From contig OY969418.1 in the NCBI GenBank assembly GCA_963699175.1, positions 8,246,001 to 8,310,000 on the forward strand: a DNA stretch of 64,000 nucleotides, written 5' to 3'. Positions within the stretch are counted from its first letter, which is position 1; each line of letters begins with the position of its first letter. Source of the stretch: JACPYM01 sp963699175 (GTDB taxonomy: Bacteria; Acidobacteriota; Blastocatellia; RBC074). The notes below the pieces were generated by a model. That model saw only the letters and a program-made list of their open reading frames with translations. It was not told where the DNA came from and ran no database searches. Shown here piece after piece: positions 8,888-17,912 of this stretch. A program made the translations under genes and the position numbers.

Positions 8888-10594
8888 TTACGAAATGACG
8901 ATGCGCAACGCATCAATACGCCCCGTCATCTCTGCGCTGGACATTTGGCGGAAGCGTTCCGGCAACATCGAACGCGAAGTGGCTTCACGCGCCGCAGCCA
9001 GTTCCTGATATTCAATCGCCTGCTCATCCCGCGCCGGCATAAATTCAAAAGCCGCATTCGCCAGATCATCCTGCGTCACTTCTTTGCGCCCGGCCAAGCG
9101 CGCAACGCGGCGCGCGCGAATCAGAATGGATTCAATGTCTGCGCCCGACAGGTGCAGTTGATTTTTGGTGATCGGCATCCAGTCGCTGATCGTGTGTGCG
9201 ATCTTGTTCTTGCGCGCCATCGCTTCAGCAATGGATTGGCGGTCTTCCGGCGTTTCGGGGTAGAAGAGCGCGATGTGTTCTTCGCAACGGCCTTGGCGTT
9301 TCAGGTCAATCGGCAAGCGGTCGGGCCGCGAGGTCATCAGTATCCAGAGTATGCGCCCGCGATTTTCCGTGTTGCTCATCGCGGCGGCGATCTTGGAAAA
9401 GACGCGTTGATTCGTGCCGGAATCGCCGTCGGTTTCGCGGTTGCCGAGCGCGGCGTCGGCCTCGTCAATCAGCACGACAATCGGCGCGAGCGTTTGCAGC
9501 AGGTTGAGAATCTTTTCCAGGTTGGCTTCGGTCGAGCCGACCCATTTGTCGCGGAAGTTTTTGAACTCGACCACGTTCAAGCCGCAGTCTTTGGCAAAGC
9601 ATTCGGCCAGGAAGGTCTTGCCCGTGCCTACGGGGCCGCAGATCAAGATGCCCATCGGCGCTTCTTCGCGGTTGCCGCTCTTGATCGTCTGGGCGATGTC
9701 GCGCAGGTAGTTTTTGGCGCTCTCCATCCCGCCGACACTGTCCATGCCGTGACGTGGCGTGACGAACTCGATCAGCCCCGCGCATTCGGCTTCGATGATC
9801 TCTTTCTTTTTGAGCCGCACGTCTTCGTAGCTCAGCCCGTCATCCGATTCACGCGCCGCGCAGAGCAGCGAGCGCAGGTGCACCAGGTTCAAGCCCGAAG
9901 TCAGCGCGGCCAATTGTTGAGACTTCATCTCGACCTTGTTAATCGGAAAGCTCTGCAAGAACTCGTTTGCGTAAGCGAGCCGTTGCGTTTCGTCGGGGTA
10001 GGGGATTTTGGTCAACACTAGGCGCGAGTTTTCGCGGATGCGCGGATGCACGTCGGAGAGCGATTCAGTCAGCAGGAGGACGATGTTGTCGGAATCGAAC
10101 AGGCGCGCGCTGGTCAGCCAGCGTTGCAGCGAGACCAGCGAGGTGCGGTCTTCGCTCGATAGATGGCTGATCTCGCCCGCCGGGAAGATCGTTTCCAGGA
10201 AGTTGAGGACGACGGCGGTGCGGTCGGCGAAGTAGAGAAAGCGCTCGATCATCGGCAAGGCGCGCGCGGGATCGCGTGGCAATTGGCCGGCGTTTTGAAT
10301 ATTCAACAGCGGATCAGCGACGCGCTGTTGGGCGACGAAGGCGCGCAGCGTTTCATCGGAATCGAAGGTGATGCCCTCGCTGCGGTTGTAGAGCACGATG
10401 CGTTTGTTGCCGAGCAGTTCCTGCTCCAGGAAACTGAGCAGCGAGACGTAGCCGTTCCGCGCGCGGATCAAATCGTAGACGTTGTTGTACAGGAGAAAGT
10501 GATTGGCCTCGCCCGCGCTGTATTTGCGCGCTAGCTCGGTCGCCCAGTTGGGTAGTTGTGCGGCGGTGTTGAGTGAATGTGTATTGGTGGACAT
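8888..10594 (-). CDS. AAA+ ATPase (Ycf46-like)
   Basis: A 568-aa cytoplasmic ATPase. The C-terminal half (~265-500) is a complete classical AAA+ module: Walker A GPVGTGKT, the pore-loop-like FKNFRDKWVGSTEANLEKIL, Walker B IVVLIDEADAAL and sensor-1/arginine-finger region ILMTSRPDRLPIDLKRQGR. The N-terminal half looks like a degenerate second AAA domain (ADRTAVVLNFLETIFPAG, DSDNIVLLLTESLSDVHPRIR) with no P-loop. This tandem degenerate-plus-active design resembles Ycf46-type ATPases. It is the fourth gene of a same-strand cluster beginning with pspA, which suggests a chaperone role in envelope maintenance; that link is inference. Confidence 0.85.
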   Translation of the reverse strand: MSTNTHSLNTAAQLPNWATELARKYSAGEANHFLLYNNVYDLIRARNGYVSLLSFLEQELLGNKRIVLYNRSEGITFDSDETLRAFVAQQRVADPLLNIQNAGQLPRDPARALPMIERFLYFADRTAVVLNFLETIFPAGEISHLSSEDRTSLVSLQRWLTSARLFDSDNIVLLLTESLSDVHPRIRENSRLVLTKIPYPDETQRLAYANEFLQSFPINKVEMKSQQLAALTSGLNLVHLRSLLCAARESDDGLSYEDVRLKKKEIIEAECAGLIEFVTPRHGMDSVGGMESAKNYLRDIAQTIKSGNREEAPMGILICGPVGTGKTFLAECFAKDCGLNVVEFKNFRDKWVGSTEANLEKILNLLQTLAPIVVLIDEADAALGNRETDGDSGTNQRVFSKIAAAMSNTENRGRILWILMTSRPDRLPIDLKRQGRCEEHIALFYPETPEDRQSIAEAMARKNKIAHTISDWMPITKNQLHLSGADIESILIRARRVARLAGRKEVTQDDLANAAFEFMPARDEQAIEYQELAAAREATSRSMLPERFRQMSSAEMTGRIDALRIVIS

Positions 10595-10596
10595 TT

Positions 10597-10665
10597 GGAG
10601 AGTGGGAGGGTGGGAGAGCAGAGAAGCGGGAGACTTAGAGAAATTCTCCCACTCTCCCGCTCTCT
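10597..10665. repeat. heptad-repeat stem-loop (GGGAGAG type)
   Basis: GAGAGTGGGAGGGTGGGAGA on the left and CTCCCACTCTCCCGCTCTCT on the right are inverted, each built of degenerate 7-bp GGGAGAG units, with about 27 bp between. The right arm runs into the stop codon (10664-10666) of the next gene. It could fold at the 3' end of that transcript, but there is no T tract. Confidence 0.65.
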
Positions 10666-11659
10666 ATTGAGATTGTTTCTGTTCCGCAGGCTTAGCCTGA
10701 CTGGCTGCGAAATCAAAAGTCAGCAGGCCACTGATAGGCGTTTTATCGCTGGCAAACAGCGTGGGCGAAAACTCCCATTGGCGGGCGGCGACGACGGCTT
10801 CACGATTCATCTCCGGGAAGGTCGAGCTGTGTGTCAGCGCGCGGCTGACTTTGCCGTCGGGCGTGATTTCGACGCGCACTAGCACTTTGCCACCGAGGCC
10901 GGACTGCTTCAGCGCGGCGGGCAATTCAGGTTGAACTTTCTTTTGTGGGTCATTGAGCAGCGCCGCCGATTGTTGCTCGTTCAGGAGGCGCGCGGGTTGT
11001 TCAAGAGTCGTCAGATCAACAGTGAAGGCGAAGACAAACAGGATGTCATTTTCGCCAAACGCGGCGGCAGGCGCGCCTTTACGAATAAAGCTCACGTAGT
11101 CTTTGCCACTTAGTTGCAAGTTCGTGACGGCATAGAAGTAAGTCATTCCACTCTCGATTTCGAGCGGGTGGAGAGCGTACGTCACGGGCCGATGAGTCCT
11201 GTCGCTGCCAAAATACAGGCCCACTTCAGTGGCCAGAGTGGTGCCAGGCTTGTCGCCCTCACCGGGGCTTTGCGCGCCAAAAAACTGGGCTTGTAAACTG
11301 CGCCCGCCTTCTTGTCCAAAGGTAAGCGCGGCGGCCCTGGAGGTGCGAAAGATGCGCCGCGTGTCGGTCTGTAGCAGCGCGGCAGTGAATTCGGGATAGA
11401 CCTTTTTGAAAGCGTTGATCCATTTCTCTTCATCCATCAGCCCGGCGCTCTTCAAGCGAAAGACCTGATCGGTGACGCTTTGATAGCTGCCTTTTTTGGC
11501 GCTCAGTTGAAAGATGCGGGTGGTAACGAAAATGGGCGAGAGCGGAATTTCCCCCTGCTCCGACTCCTTCTTTTCCTGGCCGAAGGCCGTTGCTGCTGCT
11601 GTCAACAACATTGCTAGCGCCAAACATAGAAAGCGCAGGCAGGCATTGCGGTATGACAT
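10664..11659 (-). CDS. secreted protein with TonB C-terminal-like domain
   Basis: A 331-aa protein. The ATG at 11659 is chosen because AGGAG stands 11 bases upstream and because it begins a good signal peptide (MSYRNACLRFLCLALAMLLTAAATAFGQ). The last ~75 residues match the TonB C-terminal fold: GGKVLVRVEITPDGKVSRALTH...FPEMNREAVVAARQWEFSPTL. The central ~200 residues are unrecognised. Unlike a true TonB, it has a cleavable-looking signal and no Pro-rich spanner, so it may act wholly in the periplasm rather than energise a receptor. It sits inside the pspA-AAA cluster. Confidence 0.75.
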   Translation of the reverse strand: MSYRNACLRFLCLALAMLLTAAATAFGQEKKESEQGEIPLSPIFVTTRIFQLSAKKGSYQSVTDQVFRLKSAGLMDEEKWINAFKKVYPEFTAALLQTDTRRIFRTSRAAALTFGQEGGRSLQAQFFGAQSPGEGDKPGTTLATEVGLYFGSDRTHRPVTYALHPLEIESGMTYFYAVTNLQLSGKDYVSFIRKGAPAAAFGENDILFVFAFTVDLTTLEQPARLLNEQQSAALLNDPQKKVQPELPAALKQSGLGGKVLVRVEITPDGKVSRALTHSSTFPEMNREAVVAARQWEFSPTLFASDKTPISGLLTFDFAASQAKPAEQKQSQ

Positions 11660-11775
11660 AAAACTGTACTCCTGATGAAAACTACGGGGGTGTGATAACG
11701 AAATAGCCACGCCCGTGAGAGATTGGGCGCGGCCCAGATACTGTAGATATTGTTCCAGCGATCCAGCGGATCGAA

Positions 11776-12609
11776 TCAACGTCTTTCTGCTACGAGCGAA
11801 GCGCGCATCTGGCTGGCCTCGCGGTCGAGCGCGTCGAGGTGCCCCATGATCGGAGCGGTCTGTTGCAGGATGTCTTTGGTGACTTCGATGGAAGAAAGCA
11901 GTGAATCGAAGTCGAGCGACATAATGTGTTCGGGCGTGGGCATCGTGACGACTTGGTCGTTAACCAGCCCGAAGAAGTTTTCGATCATCTGCAACTGCGC
12001 TTCGACGCGCTTCACACTGCGCTCGATGTCGTCGAAGGTTTGCAAGCGGCGGCGCAGGATTTCGACGTTCTTTTCGTGCAGCGGCTTGGTCGCCTCGTCG
12101 GCGATTTGCCAGGCGCGTTCGGCCTGGCGCGATTGGTTTTCGACCGCCTGGCGATTGATCGAGCGCAGGTGCGACTTGCGGCGGCGGTACTCGTCTAGCA
12201 GATCAACAAAGGCTTCCCAGGTGGCTTCCAGTTCGCGCAATTGCGGCGGCTCTTCATTCAGCCGCGCGAATTTTTTGAAGTTGCTGGCGATCTGATTCTT
12301 CATCCAACTCAGATACTCGACCGCCTCGCGCTCACGCGGGTCGAAGGTCTTGATCATTTCGAGCCGCTCTTTTTTGCGCACTTCGTGCAACTGCCCGCGC
12401 GAGCGCCGGTCTACCAGACGGCGATAGAGACTTGAGCCGGGCACTGTCACCAGATACCCGCCTTCAGCCACGAGCGCTGCGCCCAACACCCAGGCCGGGT
12501 CATAGCCCATCGTCATCGCATAGACTGCGCCCAGCCCGGCCACCAGCAGGCCACCGATGTTGAGCGGCTCTTTCAAGGCTTCTTTGATGTAGGCGGAATT
12601 AAACTCCAT
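11776..12609 (-). CDS. membrane-anchored coiled-coil protein
   Basis: A 277-aa protein of unknown function. ATG 12609 (MEFNSAYIKEAL) is preferred over an upstream ATG whose extra 32 codons only translate a heptad repeat. Residues ~15-55 contain two closely spaced hydrophobic helices (NIGGLLVAGLGAVYAMTMGY, AWVLGAALVAEGGYLVTV), and the remainder is charged and helical (residues ~65-275) with long coiled-coil potential. It lies immediately downstream of PspA, itself a membrane-binding coiled-coil protein, and upstream of the TonB-like and AAA+ genes. A partner or membrane tether for PspA is a reasonable inference, not shown. Confidence 0.65.
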   Translation of the reverse strand: MEFNSAYIKEALKEPLNIGGLLVAGLGAVYAMTMGYDPAWVLGAALVAEGGYLVTVPGSSLYRRLVDRRSRGQLHEVRKKERLEMIKTFDPREREAVEYLSWMKNQIASNFKKFARLNEEPPQLRELEATWEAFVDLLDEYRRRKSHLRSINRQAVENQSRQAERAWQIADEATKPLHEKNVEILRRRLQTFDDIERSVKRVEAQLQMIENFFGLVNDQVVTMPTPEHIMSLDFDSLLSSIEVTKDILQQTAPIMGHLDALDREASQMRASLVAERR

Positions 12610-12620
12610 ATTGCTAATGC

Positions 12621-12707
12621 GGAGTGTGGAGTGCGGAATGCGGAATGTAAGAGTGAAGCGCCGGTTGGGTTGCTCACTCGGCATTCCGCATTCCGCACTC
12701 CACATTC
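12621..12707. repeat. heptad-repeat stem-loop (GGAATGC type)
   Basis: The left arm GGAGTGTGGAGTGCGGAATG, continuing CGGAATG to 12647, is inverted as GCATTCCGCATTCCGCACTC, continuing CACATTC to 12707, with about 33 bp between. Units are degenerate heptads (GGAATGC, GGAGTGC). The right arm overlaps the last codons of pspA, and translation of the repeat produces a spurious N-terminal extension on the next gene. Confidence 0.7.
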
Positions 12708-13479
12708 ATTCTTTCAACTTCCCACGTTCTGGCGGCAGGGACTCTGCGGCGCCGAGTGTCTTTTCCATATTGGCAGATGGTGCGCCTTCGCCGAGCGCCG
12801 ATTTGACGGGAGCGGGAGCCAGACCCATCTGTTGTTTGTAGGCCAGTAGCGTGTCTTGCGCTTCGATGTTGGCAATCTCGCGGTCAATGCTTTGCATGCG
12901 GGCGTCTACGCCGCTCGAAGCGAGTTCGGCGCGGGCTTCGGCTGCGGCGACACGATTGGCGATCTTCTCACGCATGTCATCGAAGGTCTGCGAGTTGTCG
13001 CCCAACTGGAAACTGGCCATCGTCTGCGCGACGCGCTCCTGCATCTGCGCTTGGCGATTGGAGGCAAGCAGTTGCATGGCCTCGGCGCGTTTGCGCTCGA
13101 ATTGGAGCATATAGTTGTCCAGGAATTCGCGCGCTTTCAGCGATGAAGCTTTGGCCTGTTCGTATTGCAGCTTGGTGGTGTCGAGGCCGCGCTGCGCGGT
13201 TTGCATCTGGGAAATCAACGAAGTCGCGATGTCGTCGTTGCCGGTGCGAATCGCCGCTTTGATTTTGGCGTCGATTTGGACGAGTTGCGTTTGTTGTTTT
13301 TCAATGTCGCTGGCCAGCCGCTTTTCGGTGGCCATGACTTGCGCGACGTTGTTGCGCATCTTCGGTACGTCGTCCTGCATATCGCGGATGAGCTGATTCA
13401 GGATCAGTTCCGGGTCTTCCGCGCCGGAGATCAGTCCGCCAAAGATCGAACGCAGCAGCCGCTTGAAACGATTCCACAT
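12706..13479 (-). CDS. pspA: PspA/IM30 (ESCRT-III-like) envelope-stress protein
   Basis: A 257-aa member of the PspA/IM30/Vipp1 family, which binds stressed inner membrane and polymerises into ESCRT-III-like assemblies. The amphipathic N-terminal helix (MWNRFKRLLRSIFGGLISGAED) is followed by the conserved DPELILNQLIRDMQDDVPKMRNNVA segment and four to five long helices through residue ~225. The last ~35 residues are a low-complexity tail (APVKSALGEGAPSANMEKTL). It is the first gene of a five-gene same-strand cluster (PspA, membrane coiled coil, TonB-like, AAA+, LRR-DUF4062). No PspF-type activator or sigma-54 promoter was recognised. Confidence 0.88.
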   Translation of the reverse strand: MWNRFKRLLRSIFGGLISGAEDPELILNQLIRDMQDDVPKMRNNVAQVMATEKRLASDIEKQQTQLVQIDAKIKAAIRTGNDDIATSLISQMQTAQRGLDTTKLQYEQAKASSLKAREFLDNYMLQFERKRAEAMQLLASNRQAQMQERVAQTMASFQLGDNSQTFDDMREKIANRVAAAEARAELASSGVDARMQSIDREIANIEAQDTLLAYKQQMGLAPAPVKSALGEGAPSANMEKTLGAAESLPPERGKLKE

Positions 13480-13687
13480 TATTTGGTTCCTCTTTTTCTC
13501 GAACGGTGCGGGTGCTTACTTACTTACAAGGCCGCCCTGTCCACAACTTTTGATGATACGCCTTGCGGCTGGATGAAGTTTCATCAAGCTTGGGCGAATT
13601 CTCAACGGCAAGCGAGAAGCAGTATAGCAGTAGTAGGATTTGATGTCACACTTGGGCTGAGAAGAGGCGTGGCTGGCTCATTCTTAA

Positions 13688-13773
13688 CGCCAAGACGGCA
13701 GGAGCGCCAAGCAGGGACAGACGAAATCCGCCCCAAAACTCTCAAATTGCTTGGCGCTCCTGGTGTCTTGGCA
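13688..13773. repeat. inverted repeat upstream of pspA
   Basis: Arms of 26 bp at 13688-13713 and 13748-13773 are inverted (CGCCAAGACGGCAGGAGCGC versus GCGCTCCTGGTGTCTTGGCA, 24 of 26 pairing). They lie in the 311-bp gap between pspA and the metalloprotease gene. Nothing else recognisable is in the gap. Confidence 0.65.
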
Positions 13774-13790
13774 CTTACGCTCACTGCTTA

Positions 13791-16211
13791 TCAAGGCTGT
13801 TTGGCGGGCAGTGGCGTGTCGCCGCTTTGGCCCCAGGCTTGAATGCGCTGCGTGTTGTTAGAACTTTGCAGGATGTACCAGACGCCGTTCGATGGGCGCC
13901 AAACGGCGAAGTCGGCCTTGCGGTCGCCATCATAATCACCCGGCACGGGCACGTCGCCAGGCGAGCCCAACTGCTGCGCTACCCCCGACCAAGTCGCACT
14001 ACGGATGACATACCAAGTACCGTTACTTGGCCGCCAGACAGCAAAGTCGGTTTTGCCATCGCCGTCATAATCGCCCGGCACTGGTATGTCGCCGTTTACG
14101 CCCCACTGCTGCACTACTGCTGCGCCGCTCGAGCTGCGGATGACGTACCAAAGGCCGTTTGACGGTTTCCAGATGGCATAGTCAGTCTTGCCGTCGCCAT
14201 CATAATCGCCTGGCGCCAGCACATCGCCGTTTACGCCCCACTGCTGTGTTGCCACCGTCCAGCTCGCGCTACGGATGGCGTACCAGGTGCCATTACTCGG
14301 TCGCCAGACAGCAAAGTCGGTTTTGCCATCGCCATCGTAATCGCCCGGCACAGGTACGTCGCCAGGCGAACCCCACTGCTGCATCAGCGTCGCGCCGCCT
14401 GCGCTGCGAATGACAAACCAGATGCCATTAGCCGGTCGCCAGATCGCTATGTCAGCCTTGCCATCGCCATCGTAGTCGCCCGGCACCGGCACGTCACCCG
14501 CTATGCCCCAAGCAGTGGTCAGCGCCGAATTCGTGTTGCTCTTGATGACATACCAATAACCAGTCGAAGCGCGCCAGACGCTCAAATCCGTTCTGCGGTC
14601 GCCATCGAAATCACCGCGCGCGGCGCGCGGCGCGGTTGGCGCAGCATTGACATTAATAGACAAAGCTCTTTGCGCCGTCTGTCCCGCCGCATCCACCACC
14701 CGCGCGGTGAAGTTGAAGGTTCCGGCGTTATTGGCTGCGCCACTGATTGTGCCCGCACTACTCAAGCTCAATCCGCCCGGCAGCGCTCCGGCAGCGAGGT
14801 TCCAACTGTAGGGCGTCGTGCCGCCGGTCGCGGCGAGTGGTTGCGAATAGCTCGAACTGACTTGCGCGTCGGCCAAACTCGTAGTCGAGATATTCAGTGG
14901 CAGTGGCGCGGGAGTTGGAGCTGGAGTTGGAATTGGAGTTGGCGGTATTGCGCTCGAACCGGGATAGATAGTGCGTATCGCGTTAATGTCGTCAGTTCGC
15001 AGCCCAGCACAGCGGCCATCGAAGTGTGCGTAGGCGTACATCGTTGCGCTCGAGTCTGACGAATGGCCTAGACCCAGGGCGTGTCCTAACTCGTGTGTGG
15101 CCACTTCAGCGATGTTGCAACTGCTGGTGAAGTAGCATGTTGCGTATGGATTGAACGAGAGATTGCCTTCCAGCGCGCGGTAGAAGGTGATGCCATTGAT
15201 CACACGCGTTTGCGCTAAGCTGTAACTGACGATCCCGGCGGCAGCCAACACACCGGAACAGCTCGAACCGGCTGGTGGCGCAAAGGCTGAATAGTTGTCG
15301 CAGTTGTTGAATGAGACGGTGTTCTGACCGTCGAGCGCGGTCAACCCACAGCCAGTCGTCGAGCCGCCATTGACGAGACGAAGTGAGGCGCCGCTGACAC
15401 TTGACCAGGCATTCAGCGCCGCCAGCACGTCATTGATCGCTTGCGAATTGTATGCGCCTGCCGAATTGATCCTGAAAACAACCGGCTGACCGCTATCCGG
15501 CTCGAACCAGCGTGGTGGACGGGTCGGGTTGATGAGGGTGAAGTTCTGAATATTCGGCGCGACATCCAATGTGACAAATTCAGGCGGACGCACACGCAGT
15601 GGCACGTTGGCGTAATGGGTGGACTCCTGTCGTCGCGCCGGGGCTTGCAGGGACGGGATGCGTGAGCGCAAGGCAATCGCGTAATCGTCGAATGCCGCGC
15701 TGTCCGTAATTGTGCCGCGTGAACGTCCGATGACCGCGACGCGCTCCGCTGGAACTTCACGGTTGATCATCGGCCTGCCGGTAAGTTTATGAGGCGTAAT
15801 CGTGAATTTGCCGAGAAACCACTGGTACACACGCAAGCTGCCATCAGGCCAGGTGTCCAGATAGAGCAACACTTCCTCGCCGACGCTGAAGGTCGGCGTT
15901 CCGTAGACGATGCTGCCACGGTCGCGCAGCACGCCGCCGGGTTCTTTGAGGACGAGCGCGCCGAGTGGAAGATCGCCTTTGTAAACTTCGGCCACTTGCA
16001 GCGTGATATAGCTGAAGATGCCGCCGTGCGCTTCGTCGTAGCCGCTGGCTACGTTAGTGACCTGACCGCGCACGATGGCGCGCGCACCGATGGCCAATTC
16101 ATCATCGCTGGGGATGACCACGCTGGTAGCCAGCGCCGCCACGGTCGTCGCTGCCAACGAGATTGCACAGAGTAGAGGACGGACTACTCGAGACCACACT
16201 TTTGCCTTCAT
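13791..16211 (-). CDS. secreted matrixin-type metalloprotease with VCBS/FG-GAP-like repeats
   Basis: An 806-aa exported protein. Signal peptide at ~1-29 (LLCAISLAATTVAALA). Residues ~300-410 carry a zinc metalloprotease site HELGHALGLGHSSD (HExxHxxGxxH) followed by SATMYAYAH as the Met-turn, typical of matrixins. A Pro-Thr-rich linker follows (PPTPIPTPAPTPAPLPL), then an Ig-like putative-binding domain (SYSQPLAATGGTTPYSWNLA, ~440-525). The C-terminal ~270 residues contain six near-identical ~46-residue units with the calcium-binding-like motif PGDYDGDGKTDFAVWRPSNG. Likely cell-surface or secreted proteolysis or adhesion; the substrate is unknown. Confidence 0.88.
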   Translation of the reverse strand: MKAKVWSRVVRPLLCAISLAATTVAALATSVVIPSDDELAIGARAIVRGQVTNVASGYDEAHGGIFSYITLQVAEVYKGDLPLGALVLKEPGGVLRDRGSIVYGTPTFSVGEEVLLYLDTWPDGSLRVYQWFLGKFTITPHKLTGRPMINREVPAERVAVIGRSRGTITDSAAFDDYAIALRSRIPSLQAPARRQESTHYANVPLRVRPPEFVTLDVAPNIQNFTLINPTRPPRWFEPDSGQPVVFRINSAGAYNSQAINDVLAALNAWSSVSGASLRLVNGGSTTGCGLTALDGQNTVSFNNCDNYSAFAPPAGSSCSGVLAAAGIVSYSLAQTRVINGITFYRALEGNLSFNPYATCYFTSSCNIAEVATHELGHALGLGHSSDSSATMYAYAHFDGRCAGLRTDDINAIRTIYPGSSAIPPTPIPTPAPTPAPLPLNISTTSLADAQVSSSYSQPLAATGGTTPYSWNLAAGALPGGLSLSSAGTISGAANNAGTFNFTARVVDAAGQTAQRALSINVNAAPTAPRAARGDFDGDRRTDLSVWRASTGYWYVIKSNTNSALTTAWGIAGDVPVPGDYDGDGKADIAIWRPANGIWFVIRSAGGATLMQQWGSPGDVPVPGDYDGDGKTDFAVWRPSNGTWYAIRSASWTVATQQWGVNGDVLAPGDYDGDGKTDYAIWKPSNGLWYVIRSSSGAAVVQQWGVNGDIPVPGDYDGDGKTDFAVWRPSNGTWYVIRSATWSGVAQQLGSPGDVPVPGDYDGDRKADFAVWRPSNGVWYILQSSNNTQRIQAWGQSGDTPLPAKQP

Positions 16212-16724
16212 TGAAAACTCCCGCTTCGCCGCTAAGGCGAGTGAAAGGGGCTAGCATTCAGTCGGTGTAGAGCGTGGGGCACGCCAGTAGGCAAGACGGC
16301 TGCACAACAAGCAGCACGCCGCAAAATTCACGCGCGCTTGCCGCACGATGCCGAAGCGCGACGCTGACAGATAGGTAGGCGCACAAGCGGTTCACCCGCT
16401 GCTAACCTGGTTGTAGGTTGTGCTGGTCAACGCAAACGGGGCAGCGTTTGCGCAAAGAGCTAGATAGGATTGTCCGGGGGAGCCGGACGTTGGGAACGAG
16501 AAAAATTTAGGTGCGGCGCAACGCGGTTTGTGGGCGGTAGGCGCGTGCGTGGATGGTTGATTCCGGGGTTAATCTGACCAACTTGATCTCATCGGGATGT
16601 CAATCTGATTGCGAGGGATGCAAGTAGCTCGCAGGGCATGGTGGTTCAATCAATGGCGGGGATTCAACCACAGCGGCTCGTTCGCTGTCAATTCTCAATT
16701 GCGAGCGACAGATTAAATTTGCCG
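16212..16724. other. 513-bp intergenic region without recognised feature
   Basis: Divides the metalloprotease gene (which starts at 16211 and reads leftwards) from the end of the next minus-strand gene. I see no convincing ORF, RNA gene or strong hairpin. The part nearest 16212 must hold the metalloprotease promoter, but no clear -35/-10 pair stands out. Confidence 0.4.
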
Positions 16725-17444
16725 CTAAAGCTGACGCAGATGCCAGCGGCCAAAGGGATTGTAGAAAGGATGCTCCGGTTCATACGCCTCGCAGGCTTCA
16801 AAGGAGAGTTTATAGCGCGGCGCCACTTCATCGAGGCTGAAATAGTGGCCGTCTTCGAGCTGTGGCAGCTCTTCGAGTTGATAGGCATTGAATTGGTTGA
16901 GTAGCTGCGCCGCTTCCGCTGCGCCGAGCTTGCTTCCGACCGAGGCGTCGGGCAAACCGAAATTGTGCATGCCGCACGAGTAGATGTAATCGTCGCCTTC
17001 GATCAGATTGACGTAGGCGCAATACATTTGCGGCAGATCGTCTGACACGGCAAATTCATGCCAGCGCCGCGCGCTGTGAGCGACGCCTGAGCTTTCGACT
17101 TTGACTGCCAGCCCGCCGGCATTGAGCAGCGTGCGTCCGACCTTCATCATCCGGCGCGCCTGTTCAATCGAAACCTCCGAGCTAAGCACCCAGAGCGTGC
17201 TGCGGTGCGCGGCGATCTTTTCCAAATCCTGATCGTTGATCGAAGGCTCGCCCAGCGTTTCAAAGACGTCCACCAGACGCGGGTCGTAGTCGTGCAGCTC
17301 GACAAACGACACATCCTGCGTAGCCGTGTCCATCAAGGTGAAACCGGCAAAGATGAGATCGTTATTTTGCGCGGTAATGGCTCGCGAAACTTCAGCCTGA
17401 TTCTTCCAGACACCGGGGACTCCGATGATGATCTGTTCACTCAT
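16725..17444 (-). CDS. hypothetical protein (possibly DUF4261-like)
   Basis: A 239-aa soluble protein without signal peptide. ATG 17444 is used, with AAGGAT just upstream; an upstream start at 17519 would add 25 unlikely residues. The sequence opens IIIGVPGVWKNQAEVSRAIT and includes STLWVLSSEVSIEQARRMMKVG, VKVESSGVAHSARRWHEF and FGLPDASVGSKLGAAEAAQLLNQFNAY. The overall pattern recalls DUF4261-type immunity or housekeeping proteins, but I am not certain. It ends with a Trp/His-rich tail (FYNPFGRWHLRQL). It has no functional neighbours. Confidence 0.6.
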   Translation of the reverse strand: MSEQIIIGVPGVWKNQAEVSRAITAQNNDLIFAGFTLMDTATQDVSFVELHDYDPRLVDVFETLGEPSINDQDLEKIAAHRSTLWVLSSEVSIEQARRMMKVGRTLLNAGGLAVKVESSGVAHSARRWHEFAVSDDLPQMYCAYVNLIEGDDYIYSCGMHNFGLPDASVGSKLGAAEAAQLLNQFNAYQLEELPQLEDGHYFSLDEVAPRYKLSFEACEAYEPEHPFYNPFGRWHLRQL

Positions 17445-17912
17445 ATCCTTGCACCTCACACCTGCCGGACGCTGCCCGGACTCCTTAAACTTGGCTCGAC
17501 GTGAAAACAAAAAACTCAAACCGATGGTTTACGCCAAAGGTTGACCCCGTCCGCAGCCCTACGCTAAACTCCCAGCCGTTGGTCGGCTTTCCCTCATCGG
17601 CAATATATTTCCGGGTCTGGTGATTTTGAACGCCCCAGATTGGTTGCGGACGCGTAGGCATCCTGCTCCGAACGAGACACGGTAAAACTCAACTTTTCAA
17701 GCTGGTGGCAACGGCTATTTAGTTGCTCAAAGCAAATCGGGTTTCGTGATTAAGTGGAGCAGTAGGTGAAACATTACGCATAGCTTGCGCGCCCCGGCTC
17801 GACTACGTTGCCTCCTTTCGATGCCGCCCAAATTTGCCAACCAAGTGCCGCTTGACCAGATGAGCAATTGTTTGCCCCATTCGCTGAATGGGGCGTGGAT
17901 CGAAACGACAAC
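17445..17912. other. intergenic region between divergent genes
   Basis: About 470 bp between the minus-strand hypothetical gene and the plus-strand glycosyltransferase. It should hold both promoters. The only clear structure is the perfect hairpin at 17874-17894; otherwise I see nothing to annotate. Confidence 0.4.
17874..17894 (+). promoter_or_regulatory. hairpin just upstream of glycosyltransferase start
   Basis: GCCCCATTC-GCT-GAATGGGGC is a perfect 9-bp stem with a 3-nt loop ending 18 bp before the ATG at 17913. It would cover part of the leader and could limit ribosome access. No T tract follows, so it is not a terminator. An alternative TTG start at 17868 would place it inside the coding region. 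Confidence 0.5.

Noticed and set aside
8945..10021. 358-codon plus-strand frame opposite the AAA+ gene
   Set aside because: The opposite strand carries complete Walker A/B motifs; this frame has no recognisable fold.
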